From assembly GCA_008080615.1 (NCBI GenBank), contig VIKJ01000070.1, positions 1 to 10,865 on the forward strand: DNA of 10,865 nucleotides. The letters run 5' to 3'. Made by a program: the position numbers and the translations under genes. Below the pieces are notes generated by a model. The model saw only the letters and a program-made list of their open reading frames with translations, made no database searches and was not told the origin of the DNA. Shown here one piece after another: positions 1-7,151 of the stretch (position 1 is the stretch's first letter; each line of letters begins with the position of its first letter). Source of the stretch: Chitinophagaceae bacterium (GTDB taxonomy: Bacteria; Bacteroidota; Bacteroidia; Chitinophagales; Chitinophagaceae).

Positions 1-601
1 TATTATAATCTCTACCAGTTCTACCTATTGATACAATATCAAATTTATTCTCTACAGTTGGTTTTTTTTCTACTAATGAATTATAATATTGAATATCAGG
101 ACCCCAAAAAAGTTCAAATGAAAGATCTTTTTTTACTACTGAGTTAATTTGATTTGCAATTACTGCACTTAAAGCGGGATATGCAAAATGTCCATTTAAT
201 GAAAAATACAAGCCAATTTTTTTAAAAAAAGTAAGGCGACCAACTAAAAAAGGATGATGAGCAATTGCAATTATGGGCTTATTAAAGAATTTAAAATAAG
301 ATAAGATTCCTAAAAGGGGAGTACAATCTTGACAAGGAGCATATATTAAATCGTACTGGTTTGATTTTAAGATTGCTCTAATTTGTAATTCAACATCTCC
401 AAAATTACAAAGTGGAATTTTAGCAAGAAAATTAAAAAGTTTATAAATAAAAGAACTAGTATTTTTTTCTAAAATAATTAATTCATGACCACGCTCTTTA
501 ATTATGTTTAATCCATATAAGTGATGTGCTGGTTTTAATTTACACTCTACTTCATTAAGTACACGAGTAAAAGAATAGTTATTCAAAACTAAAATTCGCA
601 T
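1..601 (-). CDS. GT-B (GT4-type) glycosyltransferase, N-terminal part, cut by the window edge
   Basis: The gene starts with ATG at 601-599 (first residues MRILVLNNYSFTR) and stays open for 200 codons to the left edge, so its C-terminal half and stop are outside. Visible features are a first beta strand typical of GT-B enzymes (residues 2-7), AHHLYG around 25-30, a YDLIYAPCQ strand near 83-91, AHHPF at 114-118, FWGPD at 165-169, and SIGRTGRDYN at 191-200. The last motif resembles the start of the donor-binding domain in GT4 enzymes. The protein probably adds a sugar to a lipid-linked oligosaccharide at the inner face of the cytoplasmic membrane. Donor and acceptor cannot be read. It begins 3 bases after the stop of the preceding transferase, so it belongs to the same operon. 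The family call at GT-B level is fairly safe; GT4 is likely. Confidence 0.82.
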   Translation of the reverse strand, partial: MRILVLNNYSFTRVLNEVECKLKPAHHLYGLNIIKERGHELIILEKNTSSFIYKLFNFLAKIPLCNFGDVELQIRAILKSNQYDLIYAPCQDCTPLLGILSYFKFFNKPIIAIAHHPFLVGRLTFFKKIGLYFSLNGHFAYPALSAVIANQINSVVKKDLSFELFWGPDIQYYNSLVEKKPTVENKFDIVSIGRTGRDYN

Positions 602-604
602 TTA

Positions 605-1723
605 CTAAAAGGTTTTTTGCTTTAAACCTAATACTTCGAAAAACATATCCCTATACTGTATTTGTAAATTTGCCCAAGAATAATGATCATTCACGAATTT
701 TTTTCGACTCTCAATATCTAATTTTGAATTATTCGTAATAAGCGAAGATTCTAATTCTTTCAATACGTTATTTGAATCTAAATTATTAATTCGTGTTGCA
801 TAATCTTTTAGAACATATCTAGATTCAAAATAATCACAGGTTATTACTGGCAATCCTACAGATAATGCTTCTAATGAAGCCAACCCAAATGATTCTTTTG
901 GAGAGAGTAGAATGAAAATATCAGATTGGTTTAAATAATTAAAAACTGCTTCTCTTTCTACTTTAGCTAAATAGTATCCATCTAAACCGAAATTCAACTT
1001 TAAACTGTTGATTATTTCTGGAGTATCTTTAGTAAACTCACCCAATATTACAGGAAAGTAATCTGCAGAATTTTTAGCTAATATTTCAACTAAAAGATCC
1101 ATTCTTTTTATTTGCTTATCAATTAATCCAATACTAATAACAACTTTTTTTTGTTTTGCTTTTTTTCGAATATCAATACTATTTTCCGCAACATAAGTTA
1201 CTTGATCAGTAATAAAATGTGGAATTATAAATTGTCTTTCTGCTGGATATCCTTCATTTAAAAGATTACCATAATAGATGTCTGTTATATGATGAACATA
1301 GTCTTTTTGAATATCGTAAAGGCCAGGTTTAACTTGACCGCCAGTATAAAGAACAAGTGAAAATTGCTTTTTAAAGAGTTTCCTAAACTTAAACAAATAA
1401 CAATATAACTTATACTCACCTAAGTAGATTGCATTTGTATTTTGAAATAATAGTTTAAAACTTAAACTTAGAAAAAAAGTAACTAATTCTATTTCAGAAG
1501 TAAAATTTAAACCAAATAACCAATTAAAAATTCTATTATTCCTAGAAATGCAAAAGAGTTGTTTAGTCTTTATTTTTTTACTAATATAAGGTCCACCTGT
1601 ATATAATTCAACTTGAAAATCATCATTTCCAAGTGTAAGCTTTTCCGCTAAATCAGCCATATACGTTTCAAAGCCTCTTTGAACAATACCCATACCTGTA
1701 CAGACTAGTGTAAGCCTAGGCAT
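605..1723 (-). CDS. GT4-family glycosyltransferase
   Basis: A 372-residue GT-B enzyme of normal family length. The N-terminal domain carries a glycine-rich loop (CTGMGIVQRGFETYM, residues 8-22) with the RGFE element often seen in GT4 enzymes that act on polysaccharide intermediates. The C-terminal domain begins near residue 194 with ISIGLIDKQIKRMD. It contains the EX7E signature ESFGLASLE at 277-285 followed by ALSVGLPVIT, which holds the donor nucleotide-sugar. It should transfer a sugar with retention of anomeric configuration at the cytoplasmic membrane face; the sugar is unknown. The start is ATG at 1723-1721 and overlaps the end of the preceding transferase by 8 bases, which suggests translational coupling. 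The stop is TAG at 607-605. No transmembrane segment is evident, although there is a hydrophobic stretch around residues 78-92. Confidence 0.9.
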   Translation of the reverse strand: MPRLTLVCTGMGIVQRGFETYMADLAEKLTLGNDDFQVELYTGGPYISKKIKTKQLFCISRNNRIFNWLFGLNFTSEIELVTFFLSLSFKLLFQNTNAIYLGEYKLYCYLFKFRKLFKKQFSLVLYTGGQVKPGLYDIQKDYVHHITDIYYGNLLNEGYPAERQFIIPHFITDQVTYVAENSIDIRKKAKQKKVVISIGLIDKQIKRMDLLVEILAKNSADYFPVILGEFTKDTPEIINSLKLNFGLDGYYLAKVEREAVFNYLNQSDIFILLSPKESFGLASLEALSVGLPVITCDYFESRYVLKDYATRINNLDSNNVLKELESSLITNNSKLDIESRKKFVNDHYSWANLQIQYRDMFFEVLGLKQKTF

Positions 1724-2861
1724 TTCTAGAATTTACTTTATAAATATTTTCTAAACTTTGGGCTATAGAAATCCAAGAATATTTTTCAGCCAACCCTTCA
1801 ATATTAATAGCAATTGGTGGCTTATTTATCATATCTCCTAATAAATCTATGAGATTCATGATCCAAGTATCTTTGTTTACCCCACCTTCAAAAACAAAAC
1901 TCAAACTTTCACCAATAACTTTCAATTCACCAACACCAGAATAAAAAACAGGAATACCAGCAGTTAAATAATCAAAAAATTTAATTGGGAACCTGCTTCT
2001 ATTAAAAAAACTATCTTCTAATGGCAATAATCCTAAATCTAATGTAGATGCTATATAACGAGCTTGCGTGGAATTTACCTCTCCTAAATAAATCATATTA
2101 GGTATAGAAAGTAATCCAGATTGCTCAATTTGTTCTTTCGCAGGGCCAACAATAATAAATTTAACTTGAACATATTGTTTTTCCACTATTTTAGCGGCAT
2201 CAATTATCCAATCTAATTCTGCAGCAGTTTTACCTATGTATCCTACATAAAAAAGCCCGCTTTCTTTTTTATAATATTCGTGAATATCTTTAAAATTTAT
2301 TGAATTTGTTTGCCAAAAACCGTTATAAAGTATTGTAGATTTAGAATGTTCTTTTAGCCTCTTTTGCAAAAAAGTAGAACATACTGTTGTAAAATTAGCA
2401 ATGAGAGGAATTTTTGTTTCTAAAATTTGTACAAGTTTATGTGTGTATTTATCTCTTAAACTTACTGGATTGATAAATATTCCACCAACCCATAAATCGT
2501 CCCAATCATAAATATAAAGTCCCTTTCTTCTTAGCTTTAAAAAATACCATGGAATAAATGCTTGAAGAAATGGCTGAAACAAATGATACGCATCATAAAC
2601 TCCTTCAATTTTTTGTATAGACCTATATAATGCAGTAAATGGGTCTGATGGATTTCCAAAAATTCTACTTGAAATTAAGGAAGGAGTAATTATATACCTA
2701 ATATTATCGCGGTATTCAATTCTCTTTTTTGCTTTGTAATTAAAGTCACCCGCATAAACATCAACCTCATGTCCGGAAAGTACAAGCGCTTTAGCCAAAT
2801 TATGCCATCGAAAATAAGTGCCTGCCTCATGACAGTATTGAACAAAAAAAGCTATTCTCAC
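1716..2861 (-). CDS. GT-B glycosyltransferase (GT4-like)
   Basis: A 381-residue protein with two Rossmann-like halves. The N-terminus (MRIAFFVQYCHEAGTYFRWH) and the following helix and strand (LAKALVLSGHEVDVYAG, 22-38) are typical of GT-B acceptor domains. YDWDDLW at 118-124 is a motif shared by many polysaccharide GT-B enzymes. The C-terminal half has YVGYIGKTAAELDW (205-218), KFIIVGPA (234-241), IYLGEV (257-262) and FPIKFFDYLTAGIPV (291-305). The last replaces the standard second Glu of EX7E with Asp297, in a form like the PxKxxEYxAxGxPV variant. It starts with GTG at 2861-2859, and the G of the preceding TAG stop is shared (TAGTG). No in-frame ATG lies nearby, and the N-terminal strand fits this start. 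It is predicted to be cytoplasmic, acting on lipid-linked glycan; donor unknown. Confidence 0.88.
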   Translation of the reverse strand: MRIAFFVQYCHEAGTYFRWHNLAKALVLSGHEVDVYAGDFNYKAKKRIEYRDNIRYIITPSLISSRIFGNPSDPFTALYRSIQKIEGVYDAYHLFQPFLQAFIPWYFLKLRRKGLYIYDWDDLWVGGIFINPVSLRDKYTHKLVQILETKIPLIANFTTVCSTFLQKRLKEHSKSTILYNGFWQTNSINFKDIHEYYKKESGLFYVGYIGKTAAELDWIIDAAKIVEKQYVQVKFIIVGPAKEQIEQSGLLSIPNMIYLGEVNSTQARYIASTLDLGLLPLEDSFFNRSRFPIKFFDYLTAGIPVFYSGVGELKVIGESLSFVFEGGVNKDTWIMNLIDLLGDMINKPPIAINIEGLAEKYSWISIAQSLENIYKVNSRNA

Positions 2862-3922
2862 TAATTGATTTGGGAAATATGATCAAGATTGTTCCGTCCG
2901 TAATCTAAGATTTCTTCTAAAATTTGGTAGGCGGAAATTGTAGGTTTCCAATTCCAGTGGAGATTGGCAATTGAGTAATCGGTAGAATAATAAGGGATAT
3001 CGAATGTTCTGCCTTCAATAACAGAACCAATCTTCTTATCTTTTTGAATATTTAAACTACAAAAATGATTTAATTCAGATAAGCTTAAAGTATTCTCAAT
3101 TCCACCGCCCAAGTTAATCACTTTAGGAGCAGTCTCAATGGGTGAATAAATTTGTTGTTGAATTATAGTGTAAATATCAAAGGGATGAATTAAATCTCTA
3201 GCCTGCAAACCTTCCCCGCCAAAGCCTATAAAAGATAGAGGCTTATTTAGTAAATATTGATAAATCCAAAAAGAGAAAATTCCTTGGTCAATTTTACCAA
3301 ATTGCCCAGGACCTGCTATTACTCCACAACGATTAATCCAAACGGGAAAACCAAAAGTATAATGGTATTCCAGTGCCATGATTTCACTTGATAATTTAGT
3401 AGCACCATATAATGAGATAGGTGCTACAGTACTAAAATGCTCTGCAACACCATTTTTGGAAAAACCAGTAGGAAAGCTTGTACTTTCAGGAATTACAAAA
3501 CTTTTATCTTTTTTTATGAATCGTATTGAATTTAATTCATTAATACTATACACCCTGCTAGTGCTTAGCATAATAAATCCTGCATTGTCTCGCTTGCATT
3601 TTTCAAGCAAGTAAAAAGTACCAACTAAATTATTATTGATTAAATCTAAACTACCCCCAATTAAACCAGCTAACACAGATGGTTCAGCCGCACAATCAAT
3701 AATCCAATCGACTTTGGGTAGTTTATCAATATCAGCTTGTACACTAATATCACCTTTAACGAACGTACAATTGAATTTTTCAAGTATACTTATATTAGTT
3801 TCACTTCCCTTTCTACTCAAGTTATCTATACCCAATAACTCTACTTCAGTATTACCAAGCCTTAAATATTCTACAATTTTACTGCCTACAAAACCAGCAG
3901 CACCAGTAATTAGAATTTTCAA
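2861..3922 (-). CDS. NAD-dependent sugar-nucleotide epimerase/dehydratase (extended SDR)
   Basis: An intact 353-residue extended short-chain dehydrogenase, close in look to CDP-paratose/tyvelose 2-epimerases. The Rossmann motif is GAAGFVG at 7-13. The acidic residue region GIDNLSRKGSE (31-41) is typical of NAD-binding sugar epimerases. CAAEPSVLAG is at 77-86. The catalytic set reads STSRVY (120-125) and YGATK, with Tyr172 and Lys176. NRCGVIAGP (197-205) and a GFGGEGLQARDLIH stretch (233-246) line the nucleotide-sugar site. It should change the stereochemistry or oxidation state of a nucleotide-activated hexose in the cytoplasm, supplying a donor for the neighbouring transferases; the exact sugar is inferred only. 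The start is TTG at 3922-3920, directly before the first Rossmann strand and 4 bases after the methyltransferase stop. The stop overlaps the next gene by one base. Confidence 0.88.
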   Translation of the reverse strand: MKILITGAAGFVGSKIVEYLRLGNTEVELLGIDNLSRKGSETNISILEKFNCTFVKGDISVQADIDKLPKVDWIIDCAAEPSVLAGLIGGSLDLINNNLVGTFYLLEKCKRDNAGFIMLSTSRVYSINELNSIRFIKKDKSFVIPESTSFPTGFSKNGVAEHFSTVAPISLYGATKLSSEIMALEYHYTFGFPVWINRCGVIAGPGQFGKIDQGIFSFWIYQYLLNKPLSFIGFGGEGLQARDLIHPFDIYTIIQQQIYSPIETAPKVINLGGGIENTLSLSELNHFCSLNIQKDKKIGSVIEGRTFDIPYYSTDYSIANLHWNWKPTISAYQILEEILDYGRNNLDHISQIN

Positions 3923-3926
3923 TTTC

Positions 3927-4670
3927 TTATACTTTTTTTGCCACTATCACACAATGTGAACCAATATTTTTATCAATCCCGAATACACTTTCATACAAAG
4001 AACTTAAAATTCTTATGCCACGCTGAATCCAAAATTGCAACCTAACTTTCGAAGAATTTTCATCCCAGTAATAATTTCCAACATATCCCATATAAGAAAT
4101 TTCAAAGCCATTTTTAATTAATATTGAACGCCATTTATTAATGCTCATAGAAGGAAGATGGTGCTTTGTCCTATTGGTAAGGTCTGTAAGGGTATGAAAT
4201 AAATACTGAAGTCCACTTCGAAAATTAGGTGTTGAAACAAATATAAAGCCACCAGGTTCAACCATATCAGCATGTTTGGTCAACATCTTATCAAAATTAA
4301 CAAAATGTTCAATAAAGCCAAATGAACATACTATACTGAATTTTTTTTGAGTACTAAATTTTTCAAAATCCGCCATCCAGAATTCGTCAGCACGAAATCC
4401 ATTTTCAATTAATTGCGATTTTAAATTATTAACATTATCAATAAAATCAAGTCCATTCAATATCAATCCTTTTGTACCAAAGTATGCCAAAAATCTACCA
4501 GGACAGCATCCAATTTCAATGACAGAACTTAACTTCTTATCATTTGGATTACTAATTATATATTTATCTGCAACTTCAGAAAGTAATTTATAATCGATTG
4601 CATCATCATTTACTACTAATGATCCGCCATGATAAGACTCATTCCAATGATTCACATCTGTCAGGTTCAT
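3927..4670 (-). CDS. class I SAM-dependent methyltransferase
   Basis: A 247-residue methyltransferase of normal size. Motif I is IEIGCCPGRF at 51-60, binding S-adenosylmethionine, with two Cys in place of the commoner small residues. The acidic end of strand 2 is LDFIDN at 74-79, DFEKF at 101-105 marks the adenine region, and FSIVCSFGFIEHF at 111-123 is motif IV. EPGGFIFVSTPN (138-149) is the strand 5 region seen in UbiG-like enzymes. After this comes a C-terminal part with an SINKWRSILIKNGF segment (176-189). In this setting it most likely methylates a sugar hydroxyl, either on the nucleotide sugar or on the growing glycan; it may instead act on a protein or a small precursor. It starts with ATG 3 bases after the preceding stop, and the next gene starts 4 bases after its own stop. 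Confidence 0.87.
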   Translation of the reverse strand: MNLTDVNHWNESYHGGSLVVNDDAIDYKLLSEVADKYIISNPNDKKLSSVIEIGCCPGRFLAYFGTKGLILNGLDFIDNVNNLKSQLIENGFRADEFWMADFEKFSTQKKFSIVCSFGFIEHFVNFDKMLTKHADMVEPGGFIFVSTPNFRSGLQYLFHTLTDLTNRTKHHLPSMSINKWRSILIKNGFEISYMGYVGNYYWDENSSKVRLQFWIQRGIRILSSLYESVFGIDKNIGSHCVIVAKKV

Positions 4671-4673
4671 AAT

Positions 4674-5603
4674 TTATACATTTAAAAATAAACGAGAAAA
4701 CCAACCAATGGCAATTTGTTTTTCTTGCCCTAAAAAATATCTCCATCGGAAATAATATGCTGAAAATCTTATTCTATGGTGATTTAAAATTTGACCATAT
4801 TTACTATTCTGCTTAGGATAACTACAATAAGGAAGCATTTTAAATTCATTATCTATCCTATATTTTGGTAGTTTGAAATGGTTTCCAAACTGAGAAGGGC
4901 ATCTAAATAAATCTAATTGATATTTTTTTGCTAACAAAGAAACTATTGTCTGATCATGAATATGTCCAAAAAAATTATCAAAATTTTCTTTACCAGATAA
5001 ATTTGGAGTATCTGTTAGAATTTGCTCATTACAGCAATATGCAAGCCACTCTCTAACAAATTTAAGTGAGGTCTCAGTTTTACGATAAATCTGAAAACAA
5101 GCATCTGTTTGAGCTGCATCCCAATACTCTGAACTATCTGCACCCATTAGTATAAAAGCATCTCTCTTTGTCCAATACTTACATTTATTCATTTCAATGT
5201 AAATATTCTCCTCATTTACTTTAAACCCACTAGTTCTATTAAAATATCCTGATCCTTGGTAATTTTCAAAAAGCAGAATGCCTGAATTTTGGCTTCTTAC
5301 GAGCTCAATTAATGGACTTAAACTATCAATGATATCAAGACCTGAATCGCAATAAATCAGTATATCATTCTCATGTAATTTATTTAAATGTTGTAGAATA
5401 TAATATGGTTTCCATAACCAATAACCAGCTCCTCTTTTTTGATCCGTAATATTTTTATATTTTAAATAAAAATCTGTTTTAGAAAAATCATTCATTGTAT
5501 AAGCATGAGAATGATCTATTCGATATTTTTTTGCAGACATTAGTAAAGTATGCCTAGCGTAATAAAAAGCAGGTGTTGAAAATGTAACTAGGCTAACAGA
5601 CAT
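4674..5603 (-). CDS. putative GT-A-like glycosyltransferase with RGAGYWLWKP motif (family not named)
   Basis: A 309-residue protein that I cannot place in a named family with confidence. What can be seen fits a GT-A nucleotide-sugar transferase: an N-terminal strand (SVSLVTFSTP), RGAGYWLWKPYYI at 57-69, a strand ending in IYCDSGLDI at 83-91 (an Asp-containing motif where GT-A enzymes carry metal-binding DxD), KYWTKRDAF at 142-150 and HIHDQTIVSLLAKKY at 214-228. The pattern of a glycine-aromatic WxWKP motif, a short Asp motif and a late DQ recurs in uncharacterised proteins of polysaccharide loci, as far as I recall. The C-terminal 60 residues are rich in aromatic and basic residues and may touch the membrane. 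Its ATG overlaps the stop of the acyltransferase by one base (TAATG), which implies coupled translation. Glycosyl transfer is inferred from fold hints and context only. Confidence 0.7.
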   Translation of the reverse strand: MSVSLVTFSTPAFYYARHTLLMSAKKYRIDHSHAYTMNDFSKTDFYLKYKNITDQKRGAGYWLWKPYYILQHLNKLHENDILIYCDSGLDIIDSLSPLIELVRSQNSGILLFENYQGSGYFNRTSGFKVNEENIYIEMNKCKYWTKRDAFILMGADSSEYWDAAQTDACFQIYRKTETSLKFVREWLAYCCNEQILTDTPNLSGKENFDNFFGHIHDQTIVSLLAKKYQLDLFRCPSQFGNHFKLPKYRIDNEFKMLPYCSYPKQNSKYGQILNHHRIRFSAYYFRWRYFLGQEKQIAIGWFSRLFLNV

Positions 5604-6184
5604 TAAAGTAATTCTTTTTGAATTGTTTCCCTTTTAGATATGACCAACGTGTTAGCAGGTATAGATTTAAAAATAATATTACCCGCCCCAATAATCACGT
5701 TGTCTCCAATAACTACATTTGGAAGGATAATGGTATTACTCCCTATCCAGCAATTATCACCAATTATAATCTGGCCAATTTTCATTGGTTGATCCTTATA
5801 GAGAATATCAGGAATTTCATATCCATGATTGTGATCATAAAGTCGTACGCCCTCGCCAAATATTGTATTCTTGCCGATCAATATTTTCCCAAGACAATTT
5901 ATTGAACAATAATTATTGAAAAAAACATTGTCCCCAATATTCAATTCAGCTTTATCAGAACAAATAATACTGCAATATTCTCTGAAAAAAACATTTGTAC
6001 CAAAAACGACATTAACGAGACCAGATAAAATTTGAATTGTTGAATATTTTCCAAATTTGAAAGAATCACCAAATGTAATTTCCTTAGCCCATCTATATTT
6101 ATAATACGCTAAGTTCAAATTAGCAGTCCACGCTTGATAACGTAAATAAATTCCAAAGAAAACTCTATTAAAAATACTTAGCAC
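5603..6184 (-). CDS. left-handed beta-helix (hexapeptide repeat) O-acyltransferase
   Basis: A 193-residue acyltransferase of the serine acetyltransferase/NodL/maltose acetyltransferase-like type. Imperfect hexapeptide repeats run from about residue 58 to 175. They are clearest in the stretch from 140 to 173 (IIIGDNCWIGSNTI, then LPNVVIGDNVIIGAG), where every sixth residue is Ile, Leu or Val. DHNH at 117-120 supplies the probable catalytic His, in the usual loop before the last coils. It most likely moves an acetyl group from acetyl-CoA to a sugar hydroxyl of the polysaccharide or its precursor. The first 35 residues, before the helix, are aromatic-rich. The start is GTG at 6184-6182; it is the only usable start between the upstream in-frame stop (6205-6203) and the conserved part. 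It lies 13 bases after the end of the broken epimerase. Confidence 0.88.
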   Translation of the reverse strand: MLSIFNRVFFGIYLRYQAWTANLNLAYYKYRWAKEITFGDSFKFGKYSTIQILSGLVNVVFGTNVFFREYCSIICSDKAELNIGDNVFFNNYCSINCLGKILIGKNTIFGEGVRLYDHNHGYEIPDILYKDQPMKIGQIIIGDNCWIGSNTIILPNVVIGDNVIIGAGNIIFKSIPANTLVISKRETIQKELL

Positions 6185-6317
6185 TCTGCATGTTGATTTA
6201 ACTTAATCGATTCTTCCAACTTTCAACAATTTGTCTGACTGTTTCATCAAGACTTATTGTAATTTTCCAATTGGGATAATCTGTTTTCATTTTCCTCAAA
6301 TCACTATAATAACAAAT

Positions 6318-6325
6318 ATGTTATC
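6318..6325 (-). other. deletion junction 2 in the epimerase pseudogene
   Basis: The middle frame reads YEYIDN and then goes out of register, while the next frame resumes with ICYYSDLRKM two bases later. Relatives as I recall them read roughly DENRIGDHICYYSDL here, so about 16 bases appear to be lost. That matches the observed frame change and removes a conserved stretch near the substrate pocket. Confidence 0.68.
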
Positions 6326-7098
6326 TATATATTCATAATTCTGAACCTGGCCGGTATATTTCTCGGCAATTTTGAAAGCTTCTAAAATTGAGCAGGTGTT
6401 ATCCTTTCCACCACCCAGATTATACACTTCGCCAGTTCTTGGATTATTGATAAATTCTTCCATGAACCTTACGATATCATAACTGTGAATATTATCGCGT
6501 ACTTGTTTCCCTTTATAGCCATACACAAAATACTTGTTCCCTTCCAAATTACATTTTATCAAGTAACTCAGAAACCCATGCAATTCAACACCGGAATGAT
6601 TTGGACCAGTTAAACAACCACCTCTTAAACAAACCGTTTTCATTCCAAAATAACGACCATATTCTTGAACCATTATATCGGCAGCAACCTTACTTGCACC
6701 AAATAAAGAATGTTTACTTTGATCGATGGTGAATGATTCACTGATACCATTTTCATAAGCTGGGTCAGCATAGTCCCAACGGCTATCAAGTTCTTTAAGC
6801 AACACTCTGTTAGGAGCATCTCCATACACCTTATTAGTACTCATGTGTATGAACGGTGATTCTGGGCAAAATTGTTTTGCAGCTTCCAATAAGTTTAATG
6901 TACCAACTGCATTTGTATCAAAATCATCAAATGGTATAGATGCAGCTTTGTCATGACTGGGTTGAGCAGCCGCATGAACAATAACATTTGGTTTAATCGT
7001 CTTTAACAATTGTGCAATTTCTACCCGGTTACGAATATCAATTTCATGATGAACAAAATTTGGTAAACTTTTTTCTAATCTAGATTGATTCCAACGAG

Positions 7099-7112
7099 AA
7101 CCAAACCAGAAG
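7099..7112 (-). other. deletion junction 1 in the epimerase pseudogene
   Basis: Here homology passes from the frame of the GSSGLV glycine motif to the frame of GSRWNQSRLEK. The rest of the glycine motif, the following helix and the second beta strand, which normally carries the ribose-binding acidic residue, are absent. The exact breakpoint is ambiguous because GGTTTGGTT-like bases can be assigned to either side. The missing length (about 25-30 codons) is estimated from remembered relatives, not measured. Confidence 0.7.
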
Positions 7113-7151
7113 AACCCGTAACTAATATTTTTTTCAATTTTTAATTATTAA

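Larger units (their letters stand above)
6198..7137 (-). pseudogene. decayed NAD-dependent sugar-nucleotide epimerase (extended SDR), two internal deletions
   Basis: The pieces of one epimerase lie in three successive frames. From TTG at 7137-7135 the first frame encodes LKKILVTGSSGLV, the Rossmann motif, then runs into TAG at 7077-7075. A second frame picks up at about 7107 with GSRWNQSRLEKSLPNFVHHE and continues through HAAAQPSHD, STNKVYG, SLFGASK, RGGCLTGPNHSG and YNLGGGKDN to TGA at 6298-6296. A third frame, from about 6319, gives ICYYSDLRKM, KTDYPNWKITISL and a normal C-terminus ending in TAA at 6200-6198. Compared with remembered family members, roughly 25-30 residues are missing after the glycine motif and about 16 bases are missing where relatives read DENRIGDHIC. 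Adding these back gives about 350 residues, the usual length. The large middle frame lacks the NAD-binding fold and should be inactive. Neighbouring genes sit 14 and 13 bases away, so the operon spacing is preserved. Confidence 0.88.

Noticed and set aside
127..228. Runs of seven T or A in the leftmost gene as phase-variation tracts
   Set aside because: Similar runs of seven or eight occur throughout this AT-rich window, so these carry no signal on their own.
3378..3959. Two plus-strand open frames (78 and 107 codons)
   Set aside because: Both are antisense to the intact epimerase, whose catalytic motifs fix the minus strand as coding; neither shows a domain.
5618..5905. Plus-strand open frame of 95 codons
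   Set aside because: It mirrors the hexapeptide repeats of the acyltransferase on the opposite strand; the periodic pattern keeps the antisense frame open.
6296..7009. Treating the 237-codon epimerase frame as a functional short gene
   Set aside because: It begins in the middle of the fold with no NAD-binding glycine motif. The missing N- and C-terminal parts are found in other frames immediately next to it, so it is the middle piece of a pseudogene.
7138..7151. AT-rich gap before the epimerase remnant as a possible promoter
   Set aside because: Only 14 bases long and between two co-directional genes; no promoter element can be defined in it.
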